The notes under the pieces are model-generated. The model saw only the letters and a list, made by a program, of their open reading frames with translations, was not told the origin of the DNA and searched no databases. Shown one piece after another: positions 19,413 through 29,087 of a DNA stretch of 64,000 nt; the stretch's first letter is position 1; every line of letters starts with the position of its first letter. The translations under genes and the position numbers were made by a program. This stretch comes from an uncultured Marinilabiliaceae bacterium (lineage in GTDB: Bacteria; Bacteroidota; Bacteroidia; Bacteroidales; Marinilabiliaceae): positions 21,316-85,315 of the forward strand of contig CALEUX010000052.1 in the NCBI GenBank assembly GCA_937920475.1. The letters run 5' to 3'.

Positions 19413-20630
19413 TTATTCTTCCTGTAAAGGATTTTCAATTTTACCGGCAAACAAAACGGCACCGCTTGTTTTTTCAGAGATAATAAAAACAAAAGGCCTA
19501 TCGACCCGAAAAACCGAAGTTTGTGGCATACTGGTAAGTTCAAAACCAATACTTGTGGCAGCAGCGGCCTCGGTACCTTTTTCATCCACTTCGATAAATG
19601 TTTTGTGCTTAACCTCGCTAATAACAATGGGTGCGTCGGCAATATTGTGGAAGCCTGTATTATCGGTAAAAGCCCTATTCATACCGAGTAATTGCAAGCC
19701 GGGAATCAGGTCATAACTGCACTGTGTTTTAAACCGGGGCATGTAAAACTTAACTTTTACTGATGGTTTATTGGTTTTAAGGGCAGCCCATTCGGAAGCA
19801 TTTAAACTGGTGATAACCTCATCGGCTTTCACTCCTTCATTTGGAAGCAAAATATTCATGGCAAAAGTGCCGTTTGCATATGGTGCGCGTAAAAGCGTAT
19901 ACTTATCGCGGCTCGTAATTTCGAAATTGGCTTCCTGATACATCATTTTCACCTGTACATTTGTACCATTTGATAAATAAAAAGGAGCCGTGGTGGTGTT
20001 AGACTTATCGAATTTATTCGACCAAGAGCCATAAAAATAAACTGCATTAATCAGGAACAATATATTATCATCAGAAATGTTATCAATAATGGATGGGATT
20101 TTCCCTTTGGTGTTTTGGTTCACCCAATCGTTCATTGCTTTTTTAGATGCATTTACATTGGAAAAATCAAGAGCGGATACTTTTGCATCGTAATATTGTT
20201 GCAATGCATTAAAAAATGGCTCCTTAATGGTAAACCCCTGCCGGTACCAGGCCGAATTTGCAATGCCAATGGTCACTTTCGGGTCGGCAGTTGAAAGTGC
20301 ACCACGAATATTTTTATAGGCGGCATTCATGCCATCAGTATTGTCGTACCCAAAAACATCAAGCATTTCTTCCAGATTGCTTCCGGTGGCTCCATTAATG
20401 GCCATTCCAAAAGCCTGAGTAATACTTAAAGGAGAGATAACCAAATTCTCACCTTCATCTTCCAGCTGATTCATGGCCTGGAAAAATTCCCAGTTAAAAG
20501 CATTTGTTTGCTCAATTAACTCAAGCGACTTAAGCGTAAACTCTTCTTTTACAACAACCGGTTCATGGTCGTTTTGGCATCCGTAACACAATAAAACGCC
20601 TACACTTATTAATGAAAAAATTAGTCTCAT
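19413..20630 (-). CDS. Serpin-family serine protease inhibitor, lipoprotein
   Basis: The 405-residue product starts with a lipoprotein signal (LISVGVLLCYGC, Cys about 18) and has a complete serpin fold. Conserved parts are NLVISPLSITQAFGMAINGA, ILFLINAVYFYGSW, and the reactive-loop hinge VDEKGTEAAAATSIGF, whose small residues at P14-P8 are those of inhibitory serpins. The scissile bond would fall near LTSMP. The C-terminal DRPFVFIISEKTSGAVLFAGKI matches the family end. Its target protease is unknown; it probably sits on the cell surface or periplasmic face. Confidence 0.92.
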   Translation of the reverse strand: MRLIFSLISVGVLLCYGCQNDHEPVVVKEEFTLKSLELIEQTNAFNWEFFQAMNQLEDEGENLVISPLSITQAFGMAINGATGSNLEEMLDVFGYDNTDGMNAAYKNIRGALSTADPKVTIGIANSAWYRQGFTIKEPFFNALQQYYDAKVSALDFSNVNASKKAMNDWVNQNTKGKIPSIIDNISDDNILFLINAVYFYGSWSNKFDKSNTTTAPFYLSNGTNVQVKMMYQEANFEITSRDKYTLLRAPYANGTFAMNILLPNEGVKADEVITSLNASEWAALKTNKPSVKVKFYMPRFKTQCSYDLIPGLQLLGMNRAFTDNTGFHNIADAPIVISEVKHKTFIEVDEKGTEAAAATSIGFELTSMPQTSVFRVDRPFVFIISEKTSGAVLFAGKIENPLQEE

Positions 20631-20705
20631 TGCTATCAGTTTTTAAGTTATTACTGTGTTAATGACGACAGAAAACAAAAAGGTTGCGTAAGAAACCTTT
20701 CGATT

Positions 20706-21452
20706 TTACATGAAGCCCTGGTTTTTTAAAACATTGAGCAACGCAGCGGAAAAATGCTCATTATCGGTTTTTTTGTAGCGAACATCGGTAAAAACCTGTG
20801 CCAATGTTTGCTTGTTATTATCTTTCACAAACTGCTGATACACTTCCATTTGCTCTTTTTCAGCATATAATTGATTAATATCGTTTGGCGAATAGTCCTT
20901 GTAAGTTTCGTAATGCACCACCGCCTCCAGGGGCAAACGGTCGGTAAGTTCTGGTACCTCAGCCGGATAGCCCAAGGTGATGGTTGTAACAGGAACCACT
21001 CCCATGGGAAGTTTTAATATTTCAATGATTTTCTGGGCATTATAGGTAGTTGTGCCCAGGTAACAAATACCCAGTCCTTTGCTTTCGGCAGCCAGGCAAA
21101 CATTTTGAGCCACCAGTAATGCATCAATGGCTGCGGTTATAAACGATAAAAAATTATCGTACCCGGGTTCGGCATTACGTTGTCGACACCATTTATTAAA
21201 CCGGTTAAAATCGGCACAAAAAGTAAGCAATACAGGCGCTTGTGTAACCATTGGCTGATTGAAATGAGCAGGCGCCAAAGTCGACTTTAACTCTTTGGAA
21301 GTAGTAACTACAATACTATAAACCTGCATATTGCCGGTTGTTGAAGCTCTAACCCCTGCTTCCAGAATTGCGTTCAGAAGAGAAGCCTCAACAGGTTTAT
21401 CAGAATATTTTCGAATGGAACGATGCTGCATCATTGTTTCAATGACATTCAT
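20706..21452 (-). CDS. Nitroreductase-family FMN oxidoreductase (NfsA-like)
   Basis: The 248 residues open with MMQHRSIRKYSDKPVEASLLNAILEAGVRASTTGNMQ, the FMN-binding signature of the NfsA/FRP nitroreductases. A middle VCLAAESKGLGICYLGTTTYN and TITLGYPAE complete the fold. These enzymes use NAD(P)H to reduce nitro compounds, quinones or flavin; the natural substrate here is unknown. It is a single gene. Confidence 0.88.
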   Translation of the reverse strand: MNVIETMMQHRSIRKYSDKPVEASLLNAILEAGVRASTTGNMQVYSIVVTTSKELKSTLAPAHFNQPMVTQAPVLLTFCADFNRFNKWCRQRNAEPGYDNFLSFITAAIDALLVAQNVCLAAESKGLGICYLGTTTYNAQKIIEILKLPMGVVPVTTITLGYPAEVPELTDRLPLEAVVHYETYKDYSPNDINQLYAEKEQMEVYQQFVKDNNKQTLAQVFTDVRYKKTDNEHFSAALLNVLKNQGFM

Positions 21453-21679
21453 ATTGAGTTATTTTAGATGTTTGGTTTTAAATGGTGTTCTATCCCCTAA
21501 AAGTAGGATTTTTAAGGTTATTGGTACAAAGAAATTGCTGTTTACTTGACATTTGAAAACCGATTATCTAATTTCCCTTTCGATAAGAAAACTAAACACC
21601 CGTATGATTCGCCTTATCAGACAGGAAAAAGAATTCATCATGCGGATACTTATAGTACATAACTTTAAAACCTTAACGG

Positions 21680-22360
21680 ATGAAACAATTATTTCTGATG
21701 GCTATTATTGCCATACTATCAGGCCATGTTAAATCGCAAAATTGTGAAATTTACATTCCCTTTGAAGAAGGTACCGAATTAAGTTTTACCAGCTATAACG
21801 CCAAAGGTAAGGCTATTGGTGAGCACCGGCAAACATTAATATCAAAAACCGAAGAAGCCGGGGCTACTGTTTTTGTTATTCGACAGGAGAACCTTTCGGA
21901 TAAAAAAGCACAGCCCATGGATTTAAAATATCGCTGCGAAGGCGACCGGTTTGTTATTGATATGAAAAGCTTTCTGGACCAGAAGCAACAGGAAACCAAA
22001 GATATGCAGATGGATATTACCTTTGAGTCGATTGACATTCCATTTGGAGCAAAACCAGGAACAGTTTTGAAAGATGGTAATGTTATAATGAAAGTTGTAT
22101 CAGACTCACCCATTAATATCAGCACCAAGGTTTACATTACCAACCGGAAAGTGGAGGCCATTGAAACAGTAACAACACCGGCAGGTACTTTTGAATGCAT
22201 AAAAATATCGCAAACCATAACCACTGATATGGGATTAATGAAAATGACCGTTAATTCGATTGATTGGCTGGCCAAAAATGTAGGCTCGGTTAAATCAGAA
22301 ACTTATAACAAGCAGAATAAATTAATGGGTTCGCAGATATTAACATCTATAAAGAAATAA
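21680..22360 (+). CDS. Secreted protein of unknown function (TapB/DUF3108-like)
   Basis: The product has 226 residues with a Sec signal peptide (MKQLFLMAIIAILSGHVKSQ, cleaved before N21). The mature part is predicted mostly beta, beginning CEIYIPFEEGTELSFTSYNAKGK and containing VEAIETVTTPAGTFECIKISQTI, a pattern I associate with the DUF3108/TapB-like group. No catalytic residue is evident. It probably acts in the periplasm. It stands alone and shares a terminator with convergent dapA. Confidence 0.7.
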   Translation: MKQLFLMAIIAILSGHVKSQNCEIYIPFEEGTELSFTSYNAKGKAIGEHRQTLISKTEEAGATVFVIRQENLSDKKAQPMDLKYRCEGDRFVIDMKSFLDQKQQETKDMQMDITFESIDIPFGAKPGTVLKDGNVIMKVVSDSPINISTKVYITNRKVEAIETVTTPAGTFECIKISQTITTDMGLMKMTVNSIDWLAKNVGSVKSETYNKQNKLMGSQILTSIKK

Positions 22361-22364
22361 AAAA

Positions 22365-22404
22365 TAAGCCCCGCCAACTGAATGAGTCGCGGGGCTTATT
22401 TTTT
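22365..22404. terminator. Bidirectional terminator between the TapB-like gene and dapA
   Basis: TAAGCCCCGC and GCGGGGCTTA form a 10-bp GC-rich stem, followed on the + strand by a run of T. Confidence 0.9.
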
Positions 22405-22418
22405 TTATTCAGAAAATT

Positions 22419-23312
22419 CTATATAACTCCAACTTTCTTTAATTCAGTCAACAAGGCCTCTTTATTCTTGTCTTCCATAGTACATAGAGGCAAACGGAAT
22501 GTCTCTTTAATTTTTCCCATAGCAGCAAGGGCGGTTTTAACAGGAATAGGGTTTGACTCCACAAACATCAAATCCATCAACCTTTTATACTTGTAAAAAA
22601 TCTGCCTGGAAACCTCAACATCACCGGCTAAAGAAGCTTTCATGAGTTCATGAAATTCTTTAGGAATTACATTAGCTACCACCGATACACACCCGTCGGC
22701 TCCTAAAAGGTTGGCAGCAGTTGACAGAAAATCGTCGCCGCTGTAAATTTTAAAACCTTGGGGACGATTGGCTATTAAATTAACAAGTACTTCGAAATTA
22801 CCACCAGCTTCCTTAATGGCTATTATATTTTTATGGTCGTTTGCCAATTGAATGGCTAAATCGTAGGGAATTGCACAACCCGTGCGACCGGGAACATTAT
22901 ATAAAATAACGGGAATATTTACGGCTTTGGCAACACTTGAAAAATGCTGGTAGAGCCCTTTTCGGGTGGGTTTATTATAATAAGGTGCAACAACCAGAAG
23001 TGCATCAACACCTGCTTTTTGGGCTGTTTGCGAATATTTTATACAATCCTGAGTAGAATTACTTCCCGAACCGGCAATAACAGGAATACGGCCATTCACT
23101 ACTTTAACAGCCCGTTCCATCATCATGGCATCTTCCTCCTCCGATAAAGTAGGGGTTTCGCCTGTTGTACCACAAACCACCAGACCATCGGTTCCTTGCG
23201 CAATATGCCACTCAACGAGGGCATCAAATGCAGTCAGGTCAATTTCTCCGTTTTCTTTAAATGGTGTAGTAATAGCTACAATTGAGCCGCGTAGGTTTTG
23301 GATTTTTGTCAT
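22419..23312 (-). CDS. dapA: 4-Hydroxy-tetrahydrodipicolinate synthase
   Basis: DapA condenses pyruvate with aspartate semialdehyde in lysine/diaminopimelate synthesis. The 297-residue product shows VVCGTTGETPTLSEEE with the Thr-Thr pair, ILYNVPGRTGC with the catalytic Tyr, and IIAIKEAGGN with the Schiff-base Lys. The ATG at 23312 was chosen over one 27 bases upstream because family members begin close to the LRGSIVAITTPF segment. Confidence 0.94.
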   Translation of the reverse strand: MTKIQNLRGSIVAITTPFKENGEIDLTAFDALVEWHIAQGTDGLVVCGTTGETPTLSEEEDAMMMERAVKVVNGRIPVIAGSGSNSTQDCIKYSQTAQKAGVDALLVVAPYYNKPTRKGLYQHFSSVAKAVNIPVILYNVPGRTGCAIPYDLAIQLANDHKNIIAIKEAGGNFEVLVNLIANRPQGFKIYSGDDFLSTAANLLGADGCVSVVANVIPKEFHELMKASLAGDVEVSRQIFYKYKRLMDLMFVESNPIPVKTALAAMGKIKETFRLPLCTMEDKNKEALLTELKKVGVI

Positions 23313-23492
23313 AAAATTTTCTTGTTTTGTCTTTATCAATTATTGCCGGCATTAACAACTCTGATTTTCACCAATCTTAGAAATCACCAACAATAAAGAA
23401 TCTATTGTGTAAAGATATTTAAAAGATGAATAATTGCAAAATGGTTAATGGAGTTGTAGTGAAGCAATAATTATTTGCTGATTATTCCTTTT

Positions 23493-25334
23493 CTATTTTA
23501 CTTCTGCAAGAAAGCGACTTTTTTCAATCTTTTTAGAAAACTTAAGAGAGTTAGAAGGATGCGTTTCCCATAATAGCTCTGCCAAATCGGTTACTTTAAC
23601 CTGACTTTGACGTTGCAAAGTTTTCTTGCACATAGGGCATGCCGTAACAACCACATCGGGATTATCCAAGGTAAGTACTTTTAATGTATTGGCTGTAATG
23701 TTTTGCCGCTCATTTTCAGAAAGTGATAATGAACCAAGATTGTTGCCACAGCAGAGCGACTTTTCGCGCTGGCGCGAGAGCGTTTGCAATTGGCCCACAG
23801 AATCAATTACTTTGCGGGGTGGCTCGTAGCAACTGCTGCCCCGGCCCAAATCGCATGGGTCGTGATAAGCCAATTGCAATGCACTTTTTTCGCGAACGAT
23901 TTTTCCTTCATCAATCAACTGCCATAAATATTCAGAATGATGTAATACCGGTATTTCCAGATTATATTCATCCTTAAATATTTTATAACAGATGGGACAA
24001 GTAGTTACCAAAACCTTGCTATGATATGCTAAAATATTTTCGCGGTTACGATCCATCATTTTTTTGGCAGATTCAGCAGCCCCGGCCAGCATCATAGGCC
24101 GGCCGCAGCAAATGCTCTCTTCTTCATCCATGTGAATAAATGAAACTCCTGCTTCATTCAATAAATTTTTAACCGCCAATGTGGTTTGAGGGTTGAGTCG
24201 CCCCATGCACCCGGTAAATAAAACCACTTCGGTTGTTTCGCGCCAAAAAACCATGCTTCCCGGCATCCATGAATGGTTGAATGATGCCTGGTTAAAAATT
24301 TTACTTCTGGTTTGATGCCTTAAATTTTCAAGGTTGATACCTACGGGACAAACCTCATCGCATTGTCCGCAGTTCAAACACATGCCGGAGGTTTGCTCAT
24401 ACCCATTCCCCCGACGAACCTGATTGACAAAGTAAGCCGATTGAAAAGCGATTTCAGTTTTATTAATGGCCGGACAAACATCCAGACAAACCCCGCAACC
24501 CGGGCACGAATGCACTTCGAATGCCTGTAATCCTTTGTCGGGATTAAATCCCGAGGCAGGCTCAATCTTCCAACGGCGCAGGAAAATCAGCACCATTTCG
24601 GTGGGTATATGCAGATATCTTGAGAATGGTAATGCCAGAAAAAACAACCCCAACGACCATGAATAGGCCCACCAGAAATACAGTTCAGACTCAACGGCCC
24701 AAGATTGAGGTATGAGAACTCCAACAGAAGCAGTTAAAAAACCTCCACCACCATGAGCAGCAGTGGTAACCGACTCGGCCAGCAACCTAAGTGGAAAAAT
24801 AAGCCAAAGCGCATACAATGCCATTTTGTTGCCAAAGTTATGGCGGGTGGTATTTTTAATTCGTAGAATACTCTTTTTCAGCCGTTTTGTAAAAGCCAGA
24901 GCAACCCCAACCAACACCATTAACAAGGCAAGCTCCATAAAAAATAAAAAAACTCCATGATACATAAGGTGAGTAGAATCAGGCTCAAAATAACGGAGAA
25001 AAATAGCATACCACACCGGATTGGTAAAATCGCCGGTAAAATACCACGATTCGAGCTTGCCTCCAAGAATTAACAGGAACCAGCCAAAAGCCAGACTCAT
25101 GTGCATAAAACCCAGAACCGGATTTGTGCGGTAAATTTTCAGATGCAACAAAGCTTCGGCACCAACCTCTTTTATTGCCAAAAGCGTTTGGGTGGTAAAC
25201 AATCCCACCGCAATTCTTTTGCGGTTTTCTTTGGAAAATCCTCTGAACCACAAGGCATACCGCACAAACAATATAACCAGCATGGCCAGAAACCCAATAA
25301 AAAAAGGCAATATAAATGGATGGTATTGATTCAT
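23493..25334 (-). CDS. Membrane-bound HdrE-HdrD-like fusion, Fe-S reductase
   Basis: The 613-residue protein joins a membrane cytochrome-b-like part to a soluble Fe-S part. Residues 1-255 hold about six transmembrane helices with several His that could bind haem. Next come two [4Fe-4S] motifs, CPGCGVCLDVCP and CLNCGQCDEVCP (about 278-335), and two CCG domains (CICCGRP-type and KSLCCGNN) as in HdrD/GlpC. Related proteins move electrons between menaquinone and thiol or FeS partners. It is the last gene of the Hdr-like operon, 14 bases after the second HdrC-like gene. Confidence 0.85.
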   Translation of the reverse strand: MNQYHPFILPFFIGFLAMLVILFVRYALWFRGFSKENRKRIAVGLFTTQTLLAIKEVGAEALLHLKIYRTNPVLGFMHMSLAFGWFLLILGGKLESWYFTGDFTNPVWYAIFLRYFEPDSTHLMYHGVFLFFMELALLMVLVGVALAFTKRLKKSILRIKNTTRHNFGNKMALYALWLIFPLRLLAESVTTAAHGGGGFLTASVGVLIPQSWAVESELYFWWAYSWSLGLFFLALPFSRYLHIPTEMVLIFLRRWKIEPASGFNPDKGLQAFEVHSCPGCGVCLDVCPAINKTEIAFQSAYFVNQVRRGNGYEQTSGMCLNCGQCDEVCPVGINLENLRHQTRSKIFNQASFNHSWMPGSMVFWRETTEVVLFTGCMGRLNPQTTLAVKNLLNEAGVSFIHMDEEESICCGRPMMLAGAAESAKKMMDRNRENILAYHSKVLVTTCPICYKIFKDEYNLEIPVLHHSEYLWQLIDEGKIVREKSALQLAYHDPCDLGRGSSCYEPPRKVIDSVGQLQTLSRQREKSLCCGNNLGSLSLSENERQNITANTLKVLTLDNPDVVVTACPMCKKTLQRQSQVKVTDLAELLWETHPSNSLKFSKKIEKSRFLAEVK

Positions 25335-25348
25335 ATATTCTTTGTCTT

Positions 25349-25678
25349 CTATGGCCTTATTGAACTCATTAATAAAATAGCATGGCGAATATTAACGCCA
25401 CGAGGACAGGTTAACTGGCATTTTCCGCAAAGCATACAATTCTGAGCTTCTTTCCTGATTTCATTAACCAGGCCACGCTTCAAATACAGGTTAAGCCGGT
25501 AAAACCTTAAATCGGTAAAATGACCAGCTGTGCACATGGCGGCACAATTTCCGCAACCAATACACTTCAACAACGATGGTTCCCGATGCAAAACACCTTC
25601 AATGGTTTCGGGAGTTTCAACATCGAGATTGATGCTGCGTACATTGGCATCAAAAAAACCAAACTTTGTACCGGCCAT
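25349..25678 (-). CDS. HdrC-like 4Fe-4S dicluster protein
   Basis: The 109 residues carry two Cys motifs, CIGCGNCAAMCTAGHFTD (about 37-54) and CMLCGKCQLTCPRG (about 82-95), for two [4Fe-4S] clusters. This is the layout of HdrC, the electron link between HdrA and HdrB. It directly follows the HdrA-like gene with no gap and is one of two HdrC-like genes in this operon. Confidence 0.85.
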   Translation of the reverse strand: MAGTKFGFFDANVRSINLDVETPETIEGVLHREPSLLKCIGCGNCAAMCTAGHFTDLRFYRLNLYLKRGLVNEIRKEAQNCMLCGKCQLTCPRGVNIRHAILLMSSIRP

Positions 25679-26734
25679 TTATTTAATTTTGTTATTAAAA
25701 TAATTCAACACCTCAATGGAGGTGGCTTTGGCATCTTGTAACACTTCCGGTATAGAAGCCGGGCCTTTACAGGCTCCGGTAATAAATAATCCCGCTTGTT
25801 GATGGTGATTCATCTTTAAAAAAACGTCATCCGGTGTAATAAACGATGAACCATACGCAGGTTGATTAAGATAAACCGCATCATTCTTCATTTCGAGACT
25901 TACAGCAGGAATCATACCAACCATAAGCACCAACATGTCTAAAGTAAGCTTTGCAGGCCGTCCTAACAATGTATCTTCTGCTTTTACCTGTAAGCGATTA
26001 TCCTGCGACGGTGATGCCTCTGATAAACGCCCCCTGATAAATTGAATGTTGTATTTGGTTTGAGCTTCCTGGTACAGCTCTTCGTACCCCGTTCCAAACA
26101 TGCGCATATCCATATAAAAGCAATAAACCGTAGCCCCGGGAAACTTCTTTTTGAGTTCAATAGCCTGCTTTACAGCAGTAACACAGCACACTTTACTGCA
26201 ATAAAGATTTCCGCATTTGGCATCGCGCGAGCCAACACAATGAACAATACCAAAACGTAAATCCTTGCCTGATGAGTTGAAAGGCCATGTCGTCTCGCCT
26301 TTGAATATGGATTCCAGATTTTCTGAAGTTACAACTGCAGGGTAAATACCATAGCCGTACTCTTCTTTCTGATGCGCATCAAAAGTATTAAAACCGGTGG
26401 CAATAACCACTGCATCGCTGTTGATGACTAATCCATCGTCGGTACCCAGCTCCCATTGTCCGTTGCTTTTGCTTATTTTGGAAACCCGTTTGTTTTTAAA
26501 AAATTGAATGTTTTCTTTTTGAATACCTTGTTGTAATACCTTTAAAATTTCATTGGAAGGGCGGCTATCTGGGAACAAATGCGACCATTTTTCAAGATGC
26601 CCACCGGTTTTAGCTTGTTTATCGATGAGCAATACCTGAACCTGATTTTGTGATAAAACTGTAGCTGCCTGCAACCCCGCCGGACCAGCTCCAATTATGG
26701 CAACTTGTTTTATATTGTTATTCTTTTGACTCAT
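25679..26734 (-). CDS. HdrA-like FAD protein
   Basis: The 351-residue flavoprotein shows the FAD motif VAIIGAGPAGLQAATVL (about 11-27) and the HdrA hallmark CVGSRDAKCGNLYCSKVCCVTAVKQA split as CVGSRD and YCSKVCC (about 182-203), which binds a [4Fe-4S] cluster. It lacks the extra ferredoxin domains of methanogen HdrA and so resembles the short HdrA/QmoA type. It should be the flavin hub of this complex. Whether it bifurcates electrons cannot be told. Confidence 0.85.
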   Translation of the reverse strand: MSQKNNNIKQVAIIGAGPAGLQAATVLSQNQVQVLLIDKQAKTGGHLEKWSHLFPDSRPSNEILKVLQQGIQKENIQFFKNKRVSKISKSNGQWELGTDDGLVINSDAVVIATGFNTFDAHQKEEYGYGIYPAVVTSENLESIFKGETTWPFNSSGKDLRFGIVHCVGSRDAKCGNLYCSKVCCVTAVKQAIELKKKFPGATVYCFYMDMRMFGTGYEELYQEAQTKYNIQFIRGRLSEASPSQDNRLQVKAEDTLLGRPAKLTLDMLVLMVGMIPAVSLEMKNDAVYLNQPAYGSSFITPDDVFLKMNHHQQAGLFITGACKGPASIPEVLQDAKATSIEVLNYFNNKIK

Positions 26735-26744
26735 ATTGTCTAAA

Positions 26745-27161
26745 CTAATCCTTTAGTTGTCTGTACAATTCGTTTACATAAGTTTTTTGGCCCTCTTTGA
26801 AAATATTAGCGGTGTTGAAATTTATCAGTATCCCTTCCGGAGAATTTAATAGCCTCATATAGGTTAATATTTGAGCCTCGTGAACCGGTAAAATGGTTTC
26901 AAGAGATTTTAATTCGACCACCAATATGTTTTCAACAAATAAGTCACATCTTAACTCTGCTTCTAATTCAAGTCCTTTATAATTAACCGGTACTATTATT
27001 TCTGATAGAAAACCAATTCCCCTTAATATCAACTCTTTTACCATACATTTATGATAAACACTCTCCAGCAAGCCTGGCCCTAATGATTTGTGCACCTCAA
27101 TGGCTGCACCATAAACCTGATAAACTAAATCTTTTAGATATGTTTTAGTTATCATACTCAA
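26745..27161 (-). CDS. GxxExxY-family protein
   Basis: This 138-residue protein belongs to the GxxExxY group: YQVYGAAIEVHKSLGPGLLESVYHKCMVKEL contains the naming motif GLLESVY, and VELKSLETILPVHEAQILTYMRL is the second conserved block with a PD-(D/E)XK-like E-K core. The family is common in Bacteroidota and of unproven function. It sits inside the Hdr-like operon between hdrB and hdrA, 10 bases from hdrA, with a 192-base gap on the other side, so it looks like a later insertion. Confidence 0.85.
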   Translation of the reverse strand: MSMITKTYLKDLVYQVYGAAIEVHKSLGPGLLESVYHKCMVKELILRGIGFLSEIIVPVNYKGLELEAELRCDLFVENILVVELKSLETILPVHEAQILTYMRLLNSPEGILINFNTANIFKEGQKTYVNELYRQLKD

Positions 27162-27353
27162 TTATTTCGTATTTTTTTAACCATATAAGGCATATAAGAA
27201 TCAACATAATAAATTCAAACACGTATACACTTCCTGTCATTTTTTGTTTTAATAAATCATTTGAGACCTATAAGACATATAAGTAATAAGATAAAAAACT
27301 AATATGCCTTATATTCTTCCTAAATGCCTTATATGGTAAAAGTACACTTTTGC

Positions 27354-28400
27354 TTAAACCATTAAAACCGACGGCTTTTCAGGCTTTACTTCATTTTTGT
27401 TTCCCAGGTAATATTTTGTTTTGGCTGAATAACGAACACCCATTTTATCGAGTAGCGATTCTACACCAACCTGGTGCATTTGAAGCCCTAATACCCACGG
27501 GTCGAAACCTAAGACCAATCCGGCAGCTTCTTCAAAAGTTAATACAGGAATTCCTCTTCCATCTCTATCATAAGTAACCCCGTTAATTTCAGAGAGGGTA
27601 TATTGCCACCGGTCGAGAAACATATTACACCCCGGACAATTGGTCAGAATAAAATCGGGATTATAAGGCGCCATGGATTCAAATTTAACTTTTGAGTTGG
27701 ACACAGAATAGCCTCTGTTAGCCTGAACCAAATAATGCCTAAAACCAAATCCGCAACAATGGCGTCGTTCGGGGTAATCGACCACCCGGCCACCCCAGCT
27801 TTCTATAATGCCTGTTAAAACAGTAGGAAATTCAGCACCTCCAAAACCTTTCTGAGGGAAAATTTTAGCATAGTGGCAACCTACATGCTCTACCCCATTC
27901 AGTGGTTGACCGGTTTCTTGATTAACCAGACTGTATTGAGCCATATTGAATAACTCATCGCGAAAGTGATAAATGGCATCAGAAGCATGAACCACAACCT
28001 GAGGCACTTCAAACTCGCGACGGGTAGCCCTCCACAACGCCTCGCGTGTTTGTGCCAGTTTATCGGGAAAGTGGTGCCACATATCCAATATTTCGAGATA
28101 AATGCCAAACGAAGTAACACAGGATACCAACAGGTTTTTATACCCGGCCTCAGTCATTAGCGCCAATTGGCGTGCTACTACCGTCATAATGGTTTCCAGC
28201 GGAATAATATCGGAATGATAACCTATACCGGTGCAGGTAGTGTGCCGTTTATCTTCAAAAACATCTTTTTTCAGGTACTCCTGCATGATGCGTAAAAAAG
28301 CAACCTCAGCCCCGGGAAAAAATGATTGCCTGATGCAGCTGCGGACATAAAAAAAGTGGTTATCGGGAACCTGTTTCTGATAATCCTTCCAGGTTTGCAT
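27354..28400 (-). CDS. HdrB-like CCG-domain protein
   Basis: The 348-residue product carries CCG-type Cys motifs expected of HdrB, which holds noncubane [4Fe-4S] clusters at the disulfide site. They include the CCGFGFRHYLVQ segment (about 210-221) and TNCPGCNMFLDRW (about 245-257), plus an N-terminal Cys segment. It lies three bases downstream of the first HdrC-like gene. The natural disulfide or other substrate in a bacterium without coenzyme M/B is not known. Confidence 0.82.
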   Translation of the reverse strand: MQTWKDYQKQVPDNHFFYVRSCIRQSFFPGAEVAFLRIMQEYLKKDVFEDKRHTTCTGIGYHSDIIPLETIMTVVARQLALMTEAGYKNLLVSCVTSFGIYLEILDMWHHFPDKLAQTREALWRATRREFEVPQVVVHASDAIYHFRDELFNMAQYSLVNQETGQPLNGVEHVGCHYAKIFPQKGFGGAEFPTVLTGIIESWGGRVVDYPERRHCCGFGFRHYLVQANRGYSVSNSKVKFESMAPYNPDFILTNCPGCNMFLDRWQYTLSEINGVTYDRDGRGIPVLTFEEAAGLVLGFDPWVLGLQMHQVGVESLLDKMGVRYSAKTKYYLGNKNEVKPEKPSVLMV

Positions 28401-28403
28401 ATA

Positions 28404-29087
28404 TTATTCCTGTATAAATTTCATGTATTCATTATCAGCATCAGCGGAAAAAGAAAGATTAAGTTCTTTCGCCTTTGATGCAGAAGCCTTTTCAATTTGT
28501 TCAAAAAGCTTTACGGCCCCGGTTTCTTCAAAAATATTTCGAAGCTCATCCAAAGACGTTTCGTCAATAAGCCTGACACCGCCTTCACCGGGTTTATAGT
28601 AATTTGAGCCCAACTGAGGAAACAGACTTTCTCCATTTTCGTAAACCCAATTCCATACCGGTCCCTGCTCGGGATGCTCTTCCGGGTTTACCAGTTTTGG
28701 ATGCACACAATAGCCAGTCTCAAGAATACTATGCCCTATTTTTCGTTTGATAAGTAATTGCTGACGCCCCAAGCGGGAATTAACAAACAGACCTGTTTGC
28801 TGACTAATTTTCCGAATTACCTGAATGATGTAACCCGGCGTATTGTTTCGTGGGCAACGCGTTTTGCACGATAAACACTGGCCACACATCCATATTTCTT
28901 CGCCACTCAGAAGTTCAGTAAGAATATCCTCATCGCCGGTTTGTACAAGCTGACAAATTTTGCGGGGGTCGTAGTCGTAATATCCGGCGGCAGGGCAGAT
29001 AGCAGTACATACACCACAATTCATGCAGGCTGTAAGACCTTCCTGAAAGCGAATATCGGCCCGCATTTGTTCAATAACAGGTTGCAT
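28404..29087 (-). CDS. HdrC-like Fe-S protein, first gene of the Hdr-like operon
   Basis: The 227 residues contain two [4Fe-4S] motifs, CMNCGVCTAICPAAGYYDYDP (about 21-41) and CGQCLSCKTRCPRN (about 68-81), then a C-terminal extension of about 120 residues not found in minimal HdrC. It precedes hdrB by 3 bases. Its start at 29087 opens onto the 660-base intergenic region. Confidence 0.83.
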   Translation of the reverse strand: MQPVIEQMRADIRFQEGLTACMNCGVCTAICPAAGYYDYDPRKICQLVQTGDEDILTELLSGEEIWMCGQCLSCKTRCPRNNTPGYIIQVIRKISQQTGLFVNSRLGRQQLLIKRKIGHSILETGYCVHPKLVNPEEHPEQGPVWNWVYENGESLFPQLGSNYYKPGEGGVRLIDETSLDELRNIFEETGAVKLFEQIEKASASKAKELNLSFSADADNEYMKFIQE

